From the NCBI GenBank assembly GCA_017308375.1, contig JAFKEW010000068.1:62001-126000 (forward strand): a DNA stretch of 64,000 nucleotides, read 5' to 3'. The DNA comes from Alphaproteobacteria bacterium (GTDB taxonomy: Bacteria; Pseudomonadota; Alphaproteobacteria; Micropepsales; Micropepsaceae). Under the pieces are notes generated by a model that was not told the origin of the DNA, ran no database searches, and was given only the letters and a program-made list of their open reading frames with translations. This document shows positions 55,857-64,000 of the stretch, piece after piece. The translations under genes were made by a program, and so were the position numbers. The first letter of the stretch is position 1; every line of letters starts with the position of its first letter.

Positions 55857-56558
55857 TCAGGCATAGGCAACCCAACCCCGCCAGGTGAAGGCCGCATAAA
55901 ACAGGCTGACCTCCGAAAAACCGGCCGCACGCAGAATGGTCTCATCCGCCTCCGGGCTGAGCAGCGGGGGAAGCGTCTCCACCGCCACGCGTGCCCTTTC
56001 GGCCTCAACAGGATCAGCACCCGATGCGACAGCGAATGCCGCGTAGCGTGCAAGCCAGCGGGCGCGCTCACCGGCCCCTTGCGGAAAACTCGAATGCACG
56101 GCAACGAACGGCGCCCCCGGCTTCAACCGCCGGCGGATCTCGCGCAACGTCCGCGTGCGCTCCTCGGGCGCCAGAAAATGCAGGGTCAAAAGACAACATG
56201 CCGCATCGAACGGGCCGTCCGGCGCATCGTCGATATAGCCCTGATGCAGGCGCGCCCGGGCCGCATCCGGCCCCAGCGTCTGCGCGGCCAGCTTCAGCAT
56301 CTCCGCCGCCGGGTCCACGCCATCGAACTGCCAGCCCGGCTCGCTTTGCGCAAAGGCTTTCAGTTCCAGCCCGCCACCGGCCCCCAGAACCAGCACGCGC
56401 GCGTCTTTGGGCGCCCGCTCCGCCAGCAGAATAGTCGCCATCCGATGCATGTCGGCAAAGCCGGGCACAAAACGCGGCGGCCCTTCTGCATAGCGGGCCA
56501 CTGCGGCAGCATCGTGAAAATGTGCCTGCATTGTATGTGTATGCGCCTCATGCGGCAT
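55857..56558 (-). CDS. Class I SAM-dependent methyltransferase
   Basis: The 233-residue protein (start at 56558) has the SAM-binding motif VLVLGAGGGLELKAF (about 57), motif II DGVDPAAEM, and a DAACCLLTLHFLAPEERTRTLREIRRRLKPG region typical of small-molecule methyltransferases. It overlaps the Rrf2 gene by 11 bases, so it is expressed under that regulator. Rrf2/methyltransferase pairs are common; the substrate is not known but may be a reactive or thiol compound. Confidence 0.88.
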   Translation of the reverse strand: MPHEAHTHTMQAHFHDAAAVARYAEGPPRFVPGFADMHRMATILLAERAPKDARVLVLGAGGGLELKAFAQSEPGWQFDGVDPAAEMLKLAAQTLGPDAARARLHQGYIDDAPDGPFDAACCLLTLHFLAPEERTRTLREIRRRLKPGAPFVAVHSSFPQGAGERARWLARYAAFAVASGADPVEAERARVAVETLPPLLSPEADETILRAAGFSEVSLFYAAFTWRGWVAYA

Positions 56559-57009
56559 GACATATCCCCCGCTTGTGCAGTTTGCGCGGCTTCGCAAGAT
56601 GGTGGAAGCCGGTCTGCAACATTGCGAGTGTCACCTCGCCAAGGCGGGCCAGCACCAATTGTTCCGCTTCTTGAAAAGTTTGGCTCAAGGCGGCATTCAC
56701 GGCCTGCTCGACCAGGCAACCCGGCTTTTCCGTCCGGTTGCCGATAGCGAAGAGTTCCGGCCGCCCCAGTGCCGCGTAAACATCGCGCAACGTTACGCGC
56801 GACAGGGCGCGTGCGAGCTGCCACCCGCCGCCATGCCCTTTTTCGGAACGGACAAGGCCCGCTTCACGCAGGCCCGCCATGGTCCGACGGATCACCACCG
56901 GATTGGTTCCCATCGCACCCGCCAATATGTCAGAGGTTACCGGTTCATCCTGTTCTGCCAGATGCAGAAGAATGTGCAGCACGAACGATAATCGGCTATC
57001 GCGTATCAT
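56548..57009 (-). CDS. Rrf2-family transcriptional regulator
   Basis: The 153-residue protein has the Rrf2 winged helix (about 10-75: LHILLHLAEQDEPVTSDILAGAMGTNPVVIRRTMAGLREAGLV) and dimerisation helix. The usual three cysteines that bind an iron-sulfur cluster are not conserved: only one is seen near residue 107 (KPGCLVEQ) and another near the end, so it resembles the thiol- or ligand-responsive branch (YwnA-like) more than IscR. A perfect palindrome overlaps its own start codon, pointing to tight autoregulation. It is transcribed with a methyltransferase. Confidence 0.85.
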   Translation of the reverse strand: MIRDSRLSFVLHILLHLAEQDEPVTSDILAGAMGTNPVVIRRTMAGLREAGLVRSEKGHGGGWQLARALSRVTLRDVYAALGRPELFAIGNRTEKPGCLVEQAVNAALSQTFQEAEQLVLARLGEVTLAMLQTGFHHLAKPRKLHKRGICHAA

Positions 57010-57032
57010 GTAACTTTATATGTTACATGATA
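57004..57032 (-). promoter_or_regulatory. Perfect palindromic operator over the Rrf2 start codon
   Basis: TATCATGTAAC (57004-57014) and GTTACATGATA (57022-57032) form a perfect 11-base inverted repeat with a seven-base AT-only spacer. The start codon (57007-57009) is inside the left arm. A dimer bound here would block initiation of translation-distance transcription; the Rrf2 protein itself is the obvious candidate. Confidence 0.8.
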
Positions 57033-57041
57033 CCACGAAAG

Positions 57042-58996
57042 TCAATTCCCGAAAATCCCGGTCAGCAGCGGTTCCAGCTTCCGTGCGCCATAGACGCTCA
57101 AATGATGTTCGTCGCGATATAGCGGAATGCCGCCCATCGCCACCCTGCAACGGCCGTTCCCGCACAGAACATCGCTGGGATGGATCACCATCACACCCGG
57201 CCGCGCCGCCAGCGTGTGGAACAGCGGCCGCGTGACGCGCTGGCGGAAGTCAAAATCCTCTTCCGGCAGGAACACCGGCCGCCCGTCGCCCGAAAGCCGG
57301 GTGCGGGCCAGCACCTGCGGCACCGCCCAGCCCACTTCCGGCACCGAGGCGATCACCACCACATGCTTCCTCGCCGCCAGCAGCGCGTCGATGGTGCGGT
57401 TCAGGCCGCGGGCGAAAATCGCCGCGTTGTCGGCCGGCCGCTTCGCCTTCGCTTGCGCATCCGAAATCGGCACGAAGCCATTGCCTTCATCGCCATAGGC
57501 GCGGCCATCGGCATTCTTGCCCCAGCGCGCAGTCAGGATGACGGTCCTGATCTCCGGCCGCTTCGCCAGTTCGATCACCTTGTTGTTGAACGTCTTGCAG
57601 CGCGGCGTGTCGGGCCGGAACACGCCTATCAGCGGCGCGCAACTCGATTCCCCGGCAAAATAGCCGCGCAGATGATGTTTCTTCGCGATGTCGGAAACCG
57701 CCGGCAAAATCGCATCGGCATGGGAATCGCCCCACAGCAGAAAACTGGGCGTGATCTTTCCCGGCGCCCCGATCTGGCAAAGGTCTTTCGCATTCACCTC
57801 CGACAGCGGCCGCGCAAAGCAATAGCGCAGCAGGCCGTCGGTATCGTGTTCCTCCGCCAGGATGCGGCGGATTTCGGGGCGGAAGCGGTCCGGCCAGCCA
57901 TGCGAGGTCAGCACCGCGGCCGCAAACACGCTGACCGCCACCAGCGCCGTCCCCGCCGCGCCGAACAGCACGCGCCGCGGCACGCCACCCTGCCGGCGGC
58001 GGAACGGCTGCTCCACATAACGCCACGACAACACCGCCAGCCCGAACGACAGCGCGAGGCACAGCACCGTCTCGCCCGCATTCAATTCGCGATAAAGGTA
58101 ATAGCGGGCGAAGACATAAACCGGCCAATGCCAGAGATAGAGCGAATAGGAAATCAACCCGACAAACACCACCGGCCGCCACGCCAATGCGCGATTGACG
58201 AAGGTGCCCGCCTCAGCGCCGCCGTAAATCACCAGCGCGGTTCCAAGCACCGGCAACAAGGCCGCCGCGCCGGGAAAGTGCGTGGCGTCTGAATAAAACA
58301 GCACGGCACAGCCAATCAGCACCAGCCCGATCAGCGATGCCGCCTCGGCCAAAACCTTCGATCGCGGCTCCGGCACAAGACCCAGCGCCAGAAGCGCGCC
58401 CGCCATCAACTCCCACAGCCGGAACGGCACCAGATAGAACGCGGCATCGGGGCGCGTGTGAACACCCCAGATGCTGAGCGCGAGCGAGAGCAGGAACACC
58501 ACGCCCACCGCCGCAATGCGTGTTTTCTGCCGCGCCGCGCGCAACGCCAGCAGAAAGGCGGGGAACAGCAGATAGAACTGCTCCTCCACCGCCAGCGACC
58601 AGGTGTGCAGCAGTGGTTTCTGGAACGCCGCCACATCGAAATAGCCGGTCACGCTCCAGAACTGGAAATTGGAACCGAAGAACGCCGCCGCCAGCGCGCT
58701 TCTGGCATAGCGGCGGAAATCGTGCGGAAACAGGACGAACCACGCCGCAACGCTCGCCACCACCAGCAGCGCGAACAGGGCCGGAATGATCCGCCGCACC
58801 CGCCGCTCATAGAAGCGCCACAGGCTGAACCGGTCTTCCGCCATCTCGCGCGCGATCAGCGCGGTGATCAGATAGCCGGAGATGACGAAGAAAATATCGA
58901 CGCGAGCGCCCTGAGCCCGTCGATATCCGGGCGATAGGTCAGCCGGGTCAGCGGGCGCGGACGCGACCGGGCAAGGGGTTCGGCGATACTGCTCAC
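57042..58996 (-). pseudogene. Acyltransferase 3 / SGNH O-acetyltransferase, deleted in membrane segment 1
   Basis: The GTG at 58996 begins a reading frame with LTYRPDIDGLRALA, the classical amino-terminus of the OafA/acyltransferase-3 family; it is interrupted and resumes in another frame at DIFFVISGYLIT (near 58890). About 25-28 residues, most of membrane helix 1 and its histidine-bearing loop, are missing together with a frameshift. Downstream the protein is complete: ten membrane helices and an SGNH domain with GDSHADAI (catalytic serine) and DEHHLS (Asp-x-x-His), to the stop at 57042. The family adds O-acetyl groups to surface sugars or peptidoglycan. It separates ssb/Rrf2 from uvrA. Confidence 0.85.
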
Positions 58997-59087
58997 CCGG
59001 ACCGTGCTAACCGCCGCGAGCCCTCAAGCCAACCCGGAAACAACACAATGTGATCCCGCACCATGATCCCAACTGGGCTACCCTTCC

Positions 59088-59117
59088 TTGCCGGACCATA
59101 TTGTTCTTGTTATGTTC
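59088..59117 (+). promoter_or_regulatory. uvrA promoter with LexA (SOS) box
   Basis: GTTC at 59103-59106 and GTTC at 59114-59117 are seven bases apart, a perfect LexA box. TTGCCG at 59088-59093 and TTATGT at 59110-59115, 16 bases apart, are plausible promoter hexamers overlapping the box. It lies about 150 bases before the uvrA start. A second box precedes ssb. Confidence 0.75.
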
Positions 59118-59265
59118 CTGTTCCAATGCGATTCCAGCCGGGACGGGAGGGCTTACAAACCATGCTGCGCGGATTATATGACACCCATCCCCGAACCCCA
59201 TGACCCGCCGCTTGCAAGGCATGGCTTCGCCTGCAAAAGCTAAGCGTTTGGTGCCCCGGAATCCT

Positions 59266-62171
59266 ATGCAGAAAAACATCGCCATTCGCGGCGCGCGCGA
59301 ACACAATCTGAAGAATGTCGACGTGGAAATCCCGCGCGTCAGTTCCTCGAACTGATGCAGAAGCCCGATGTCGATCATATCGAGGGGCTGTCGCCCGCCA
59401 TCTCCATCGAACAGAAGACGACCTCGAAAAATCCCCGTTCGACCGTCGGCACCGTGACCGAGATCTACGATTACCTGCGGCTTCTGTTCGCCCGCGTCGG
59501 CGTGCCTTATTCGCCCGCCACCGGCCTTCCCATCGAAAGCCAGACGGTCAGCCAGATGGCCGACCGCGTGCTGGCCCTGCCCGAAGGCACGCGGCTGTTC
59601 CTGCTCGCCCCCATCGTGCGCGGGCGCAAGGGCGAATACCGCAAGGAACTGGCGGAGCTGCAGAAGAAGGGTTTCCAGCGCGTCAAGATCGACGGCACCT
59701 TTCACGAGATCGGCAACACCCCCGCCCTCGACAAGAAACTGAAACACGACATCGAAGTGGTGGTGGACCGCATCGTGGTGAAGAAGGACATCGGCAACCG
59801 CCTGCCCGATTCCATCGAAACCACGCTCAATCTCGCCGATGGTCTGGTGATTGCCGAATTCGCCGACGAGAAGGAAACCGGGCCGGACGGAAAGGCTGTG
59901 CCGAAACAGCTTTTGATGTCATCCAAATTTGCCTGCCCGGTTTCCGGCTTCACCATTCCGGAGATTGAGCCGCGGCTGTTCTCCTTCAACAACCCGCATG
60001 GCGCCTGCCCCACCTGTGACGGGCTCGGCACCCAGCTTTATTTCGATCCGGCGCTGATCGTGCCGGACGGCACGCTGACCTTGCGCAAAGGCGCGATTGC
60101 GCCGTGGTCGAAATCCTCCTCGCCCTATTACCTGCAGACGCTGGAGGCACTGGCCAAACACTTCAAATTCTCGCTCAACGATAGCTGGGACGATCTGCCG
60201 AAACGGGCGAAGGAGATCATTCTCTACGGCTCCGGCGATGAGGAGGTCCGCTTCATCTATGATGACGGCCTGCGCCGTTACGAGACCAAAAAGAGTTTCG
60301 AAGGCGTGATCCCGAATATGGAACGCCGCTTCAAGGAAACCGATTCCGCCTGGGTGCGGGAGGAGATGGAACGTTTTCAGGACACTTCGCCTTGCGCGGC
60401 CTGCGGCGGCTACCGCCTGAAGGCGGAGGCGCTGGCGGTAAAAATCGCCAGCCTTCACATCGGCGAAGTGTGCGCGAAATCCATCCGCGATGCCGACACC
60501 TGGTTTCGCGATCTCGACCAGCATCTGAATGCGCAGCAGAAGGAAATCGCCGCCCGCATCCTGAAGGAAATTCGCGCCCGGCTGAAATTCCTCAACAATG
60601 TCGGGCTCGAATATCTCACCCTGTCGCGCGCCTCCGGCACCCTGTCCGGCGGGGAAAGCCAGCGCATCCGGCTCGCCTCGCAGATCGGCTCCGGCCTTAC
60701 AGGCGTGCTCTATGTGCTGGACGAACCGTCCATCGGCCTGCATCAGCGCGACAACGCACGCCTGCTCGAATCGCTGAAGGGTTTGCGCGATCTCGGCAAC
60801 ACCGTGATCGTGGTGGAGCATGATGAGGATGCGATCCGCACCGCCGATCATGTCATCGACATGGGGCCGGGCGCCGGCATCCATGGCGGCAAGCTGGTGG
60901 CGCAAGGCACGGTGGACGACATCATGCGCTCGCCCCAAAGCCTGACCGGGCAATATCTCACCGGCATGGAACAGATCGCGGTGCCCGCCACCCGGCGCAA
61001 GGCGGCGCACAATCGCTGGGTCAAGGTGGTCGGCGCGCGGGGCAACAATCTGCAGAATGTTTCCGCCTCCATCCCGCTCGGCACCTTTACCTGCATCACC
61101 GGGGTTTCCGGCGGCGGCAAATCCACCCTTGTGATCGAAACGCTGTACAAGGCGGCGTCGAAGCGGCTGAACGGATCGCGCGAACATCCCGCCCCGCATG
61201 ACCGGATCGAGGGGCTGGAATTCCTCGACAAGGTGATCGACATCGATCAAAGCCCGATCGGGCGCACGCCGCGCTCGAACCCGGCCACCTATACCGGCGC
61301 CTTCACACCCATCCGCGACTGGTTCACCGAATTGCCGGAGGCGAAGGCCCGCGGTTACGCGCCCGGCCGCTTCTCCTTCAACGTCAAGGGCGGGCGGTGC
61401 GAGGCCTGTCAGGGCGATGGCGTCATCAAGATCGAGATGCACTTCCTGCCCGACGTCTACGTGCAATGCGATGTCTGCAAGGGCAAGCGCTACAATCGCG
61501 AAACGCTGGAAGTGAAATTCCGCGATTATTCGATTGCCGATGTGCTGGACATGACGGTGGAAGCCGGCGCGCAATTGTTCAAGGCGGTGCCGTCGATCCG
61601 CGAAAAGCTCGACACCCTGACCCGCGTCGGCCTCGGCTATGTCTCCATCGGCCAGCAGGCGACCACGCTTTCGGGCGGCGAAGCCCAGCGCGTGAAACTG
61701 TCAAAAGAACTCTCGCGCCGTGCCACCGGGCGCACGCTCTACATTCTGGACGAGCCGACCACCGGCCTGCATTTCCACGATGTGAAAAAGCTTCTGGAGG
61801 TGCTGCACGAACTGGTGGACAACGGCAATACCGTGGTGGTGATCGAACACAATCTGGAAGTGATCAAGACCGCGGACTGGATCGTCGATCTGGGGCCGGA
61901 AGGCGGCGACGGCGGCGGCGAAATCGTGGCCGAAGGCACGCCGGAAGATGTGGCAAAGGTTGCCCGCTCTTACACCGGGCAATATCTGAAAGCGCTGCTG
62001 AAAAACCGCAACGGTGCGGCTCGCCAATCAACGGCTACCAAACCAGTCGCAGTCAAACCGTCTGCCGCCAAATCATCCGCTGCCAAATCCATCGTCACGA
62101 AATCCGCAGCTGCCAAACCTGCCGCTGCCAAACGGGCCAAACCCACCCGCAAACTCAAAGCCGCGGAATAG
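59266..62171 (+). pseudogene. uvrA: UvrA excinuclease ATPase subunit, first Walker A deleted
   Basis: From the ATG at 59266 (in-frame ATGs also exist at 59200 and 59221) the sequence reads [24 protein letters not shown], then a frameshift, and the family sequence resumes as [18 protein letters not shown]. About 115-118 bases encoding GLSGSGKSSLAFDT-like Walker A, near the junction GCGCG, are missing. The rest is intact: zinc motifs [25 protein letters not shown] and CDVCKGKR, two ABC signatures LSGGESQRI and LSGGEAQRV, the second Walker A SGGGKSTL and an Ala/Lys-rich tail. UvrA recognises DNA lesions with UvrB. As written it would be non-functional. Confidence 0.93.
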
Positions 62172-62182
62172 AAGGACCGGCA

Positions 62183-62508
62183 ATGAGTGATACTTGGCGG
62201 AAAGTCCTGCAACTCATTGCTGCGAACGACTATGTCGTATCCGCCCACGGCTATGACGAACGGCGGCGGATGATATATTTCTCTCCGACGTGCTTGAGGG
62301 CATCGGAAATGCTCGTGTCGTTGAGGATTATCCGGCTTTTGCGAAAGGGCCATGTGCACTCGTAAGGCAGGGAGCCGCCAGAACCGGTCCGATTCACGTG
62401 GTGTGGGGTATCCCCGCCGGAGCAGATCGCCCGGCTGTTCTGGTAACAGCGTACCGCCCTGATCCAGCGCGTTGGGCGGATGATTTCATGAGGCGAAAGA
62501 AGTCATGA
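62183..62508 (+). pseudogene. DUF4258-like protein, one-base frameshift
   Basis: GAAGGA seven bases before the ATG at 62183 starts WRKVLQLIAANDYVVSAHGYDE, then a one-base loss near 62259 shifts the frame. Frame +2 continues AADDIFLSDVLEGIGNARVVEDYPAF, IHVVWGIPAGADRP and VTAYRPDPARW to TGA at 62506. This is the DUF4258 type, a small BrnT/RelE-like fold often seen with toxin-antitoxin partners. The start overlaps the next gene's ATG by four bases (ATGA), so the two form a pair. The read frame in the first half becomes nonsense without the correction. Confidence 0.75.
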
Positions 62509-62765
62509 GCAAAACATCGATCAAGCTGGTGCATGAAGCGGATTACGCAGCGGAAATCCCCGTCACGCTTGTCGATGAGCCAGGCGGATGGTCCCCCTAT
62601 TTGTCACCCGAAGATGCGGCCAAGCTTGATTCCGTCCGAAAGGCATTGCGGGAAGGCAATGTCGCAGCCGCGGCAAAGCACGGACGTGTTTTCAGGCTTC
62701 TTGCCGTCTCCGCGTGGGCCGCATCCCCAAGCAAGCGCGCCCGCGAACACAAGGCAGCGGAATAG
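62505..62765 (+). CDS. Small partner protein of the DUF4258 gene, antitoxin-like
   Basis: An 86-residue protein with a compact, acidic first half (EADYAAEIPVTLVDEPGGWSPYLSPEDAAKLDSVRKALREG) and a basic helical end. It resembles antitoxin partners that pair with DUF4258 or RelE-type proteins by position and composition, but no named family is evident. It overlaps the DUF4258 stop by ATGA. The upstream gene being broken does not necessarily inactivate it. VapC converges with it after a seven-base gap. Confidence 0.6.
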   Translation: MSKTSIKLVHEADYAAEIPVTLVDEPGGWSPYLSPEDAAKLDSVRKALREGNVAAAAKHGRVFRLLAVSAWAASPSKRAREHKAAE

Positions 62766-62772
62766 AAAACAC

Positions 62773-63159
62773 TTACCAGATCGTCCGTATGCCGAATGCC
62801 TTAAAGGCCGGGTCCGCCGTCACCAGCGGCATCTGCTCGATCTGCGACTGCGCGGCCAGCATGCGGTCGAACGGGTCACGATGGGCGCCTTCGATCAGGC
62901 CCGCACGCTGCGCATGAGGCGCCGAAATGGGAAGCACCTCCATGCCCTGTTCCGCCATGGTTTCGAGAAAGAAATTCGCGATGTGATTGGCCTCGGGCCA
63001 TTTGCCGAGCCGGAATTTGTTGGCGAACTCCCAGACTGAAACCGCGCTCGCAACGCTGATGGTTTCGTCCGCTTCGATCACGGCCCGTGCGCGCTTCGAA
63101 AACCGCCGGTCGCCGTACAGAAACCAGAACAGCGCATGACTATCGAAGAGGATCTTCAT
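62773..63159 (-). CDS. VapC-type PIN-domain toxin
   Basis: The 128-residue protein has the PIN fold with the acidic metal set: Asp in LFDSHALFWFL, Glu in VWEFANKF, Asp in DPFDRMLAA (HRDPFDRMLAAQS) and Asp in VTADPAF. PIN toxins are Mg2+-dependent RNases, usually cutting initiator tRNA or rRNA. The start overlaps the Phd-like antitoxin gene by 20 bases, the usual coupled order (antitoxin first). A local palindromic operator lies in front of the antitoxin. Confidence 0.92.
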   Translation of the reverse strand: MKILFDSHALFWFLYGDRRFSKRARAVIEADETISVASAVSVWEFANKFRLGKWPEANHIANFFLETMAEQGMEVLPISAPHAQRAGLIEGAHRDPFDRMLAAQSQIEQMPLVTADPAFKAFGIRTIW

Positions 63160-63406
63160 CCTCGCCGCCTTCCCACGCTTTCAATTCGTCTTCCGGCAGC
63201 GGATCGAAAAAGAAGCTATCCGGTAGCGCGGGCCATACACCCTTCATCGCACCGAATTTCGGGCGGCGTTTCACCGTTTCCATCGGAACCAGTTTCGCCA
63301 CCGGCTTGTCGTCGCGCGCGATGATGATTTCCTCACCCGCTTCGGCACGCGCGATCAGACGCGACAATTGCGTCTTGGCCTCATGGATTTTGAAGATCGC
63401 ACTCAT
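63140..63406 (-). CDS. Phd/YefM-type antitoxin
   Basis: The 88-residue protein has an amino-terminal Phd/YefM DNA-binding fold (KIHEAKTQLSRLIARAEAGEEIIIARDDKPVAKLVPM) and an acidic carboxy-terminal toxin-binding tail (FFFDPLPEDELKAWEGGEDEDP). It should neutralise the VapC toxin and repress the operon. Two TTAGCTAA palindromes, 13 bases apart, sit at and just before the start codon, consistent with dimer binding by Phd. Confidence 0.9.
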   Translation of the reverse strand: MSAIFKIHEAKTQLSRLIARAEAGEEIIIARDDKPVAKLVPMETVKRRPKFGAMKGVWPALPDSFFFDPLPEDELKAWEGGEDEDPLR

Positions 63407-63426
63407 TAGCTAATCATCTTAGCTAA
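63406..63426 (-). promoter_or_regulatory. Paired TTAGCTAA palindromes at the antitoxin start
   Basis: TTAGCTAA occurs at 63406-63413 and again at 63419-63426. Both are perfect palindromes with centres 13 bases apart, near the start codon of the antitoxin, which is where Phd/Doc-type operators usually lie. Confidence 0.7.
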
Positions 63427-63497
63427 CCAACCGGAAGTCAAGCCTTTGCCCATGGCTGGAAACTATTGATGGCGGGAAATTCTATCAGGCCGCCCCC

Positions 63498-64000
63498 TCA
63501 GGCTGGCCAGCACAACAGCGCACGCGCACGAGGGGCCAGCGCGATTGCACCGGCGTCGTCGAGGATCACGCATTCGCCGAGTTCAACCGCTTCGCCCGCC
63601 GCGGTGCACCCGGCCGAAAGCGGCACGAAACTGAACCGCCCTTTTCCCTCCGGCAACAGCGCGCATGCTTCGGGTCCGGACAGGTGCAGCAGGTGGAAAT
63701 ACGGCCCGCCGACGAGTTCGCGATTGTTGTCCGCGCCGATCCGACTGTCGCGCGTATCGTCGTGGCGGCCAGCCTTCGCGGCCGCAAGCCCGGCGGCAAG
63801 GTGCAATTCGCGCCCCCGCCCATAATCGTAGAGGCGGTAGGTACAATCGACATTCTGCTGAATCTCGACCACCGTCAGGCCGGCGCCGATGGCATGGATA
63901 GTTCCCGCCGGATTATAGAGGAAGTCGCCGGTTCTGGCGGGCCGCCAGTCGATCATTTCCGCGATGCTGCCATCAAGCGCCGCCCGCCTGAGCCTGTCGG
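63498..64000 (-). CDS. manA: Class I mannose-6-phosphate isomerase, 3' part
   Basis: The gene enters from the right edge of the window. The visible 165-residue carboxy-terminal part has GDFLYNPAGTIHAIGAGLTVVEIQQNVDCTYRLYDYGR, the zinc-cupin signature of type I phosphomannose isomerase, then a second beta-barrel with LLHLSGPEACALL and a final alpha-helix. It interconverts mannose-6-phosphate and fructose-6-phosphate. Its presence near a mannosidase-containing locus 27 kb away is probably coincidence. The start and amino-terminal cupin lie outside the window. Confidence 0.88.
   Translation of the reverse strand, partial: DRLRRAALDGSIAEMIDWRPARTGDFLYNPAGTIHAIGAGLTVVEIQQNVDCTYRLYDYGRGRELHLAAGLAAAKAGRHDDTRDSRIGADNNRELVGGPYFHLLHLSGPEACALLPEGKGRFSFVPLSAGCTAAGEAVELGECVILDDAGAIALAPRARALLCWPA

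Noticed and set aside
59919..61574. 551-codon reverse frame opposite uvrA
   Set aside because: Antisense shadow of uvrA; no ribosome site and no protein-like pattern.

Overview
The window looks like chromosomal DNA of a GC-rich alphaproteobacterium. The gene order gyrA-coaD-peptidyl-prolyl isomerase-queA-tgt, two GTTC-N7-GTTC LexA boxes (the alphaproteobacterial SOS box) in front of ssb and uvrA, a truncated MgtC-type protein, and a TonB-receptor/esterase catabolic locus all fit that group. A Rhizomicrobium/Micropepsales- or Caulobacterales-like source is my guess from protein flavour only. Two tRNA genes (Gln-CTG and Lys-TTT) are present; there is no rRNA and no CRISPR array.

Layout. 1-1.5 kb is a gene graveyard: fragments of an M20 amidohydrolase, a short-chain dehydrogenase, an F420H2-reductase-like NAD(P)-binding protein and a SnoaL-like protein, each cut by deletions. 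1.7-11.7 kb is housekeeping: guaA, a TPR protein, an rRNA m5C methyltransferase, a histidine kinase with a membrane protein, guaB, mgtC-like, rlmE and a Ppx/GppA phosphatase. 11.9-26.7 kb is an integrative element abutting the 3' end of tRNA-Gln. It is read almost entirely leftward: XRE repressor, ImmA-like protein, small proteins, a TOPRIM primase and ATPase replication operon, HGGxSTG protein, a complete type I restriction-modification system (hsdR, hsdM, hsdS), a TspO membrane protein, an uncharacterised protein and a large serine recombinase.

26.8-41.6 kb is a catabolic locus: M28-like Tat-exported protein, two paralogous type-B carboxylesterases, spinster-type MFS transporter, SMP-30 lactonase-like protein, a frameshifted GH2 beta-mannosidase, TetR regulator, acyl-CoA ligase and TonB-dependent receptor. 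Two nearly identical operator-promoter units, one before the MFS operon and one before the receptor operon, tie it together as one regulon. I infer uptake and stepwise hydrolysis of an ester-containing, possibly mannosylated compound followed by CoA activation of an acid. This locus and the mobile element are the least ordinary parts of the window.

42.3-64 kb returns to core functions: hsp20-lon, a TetR/YCII/SRPBCC operon, tRNA-Lys, tgt, queA, a DegT aminotransferase, a cyclophilin, coaD, gyrA, a lipoprotein trypsin-like protease, ssb, an Rrf2 regulator with a methyltransferase, an acyltransferase-3/SGNH gene, uvrA, two small toxin-antitoxin-like pairs and the 3' part of manA.

A striking cross-cutting feature is the number of genes broken by deletions: the four relics at the left edge, GH2 mannosidase (one base), acyltransferase (first membrane segment), uvrA (first Walker A), and a DUF4258-like gene (one base). 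This may be real decay or an assembly/consensus problem; read-level checking decides it. Starts were chosen from Shine-Dalgarno spacing, signal peptides and family knowledge; no database search was possible.
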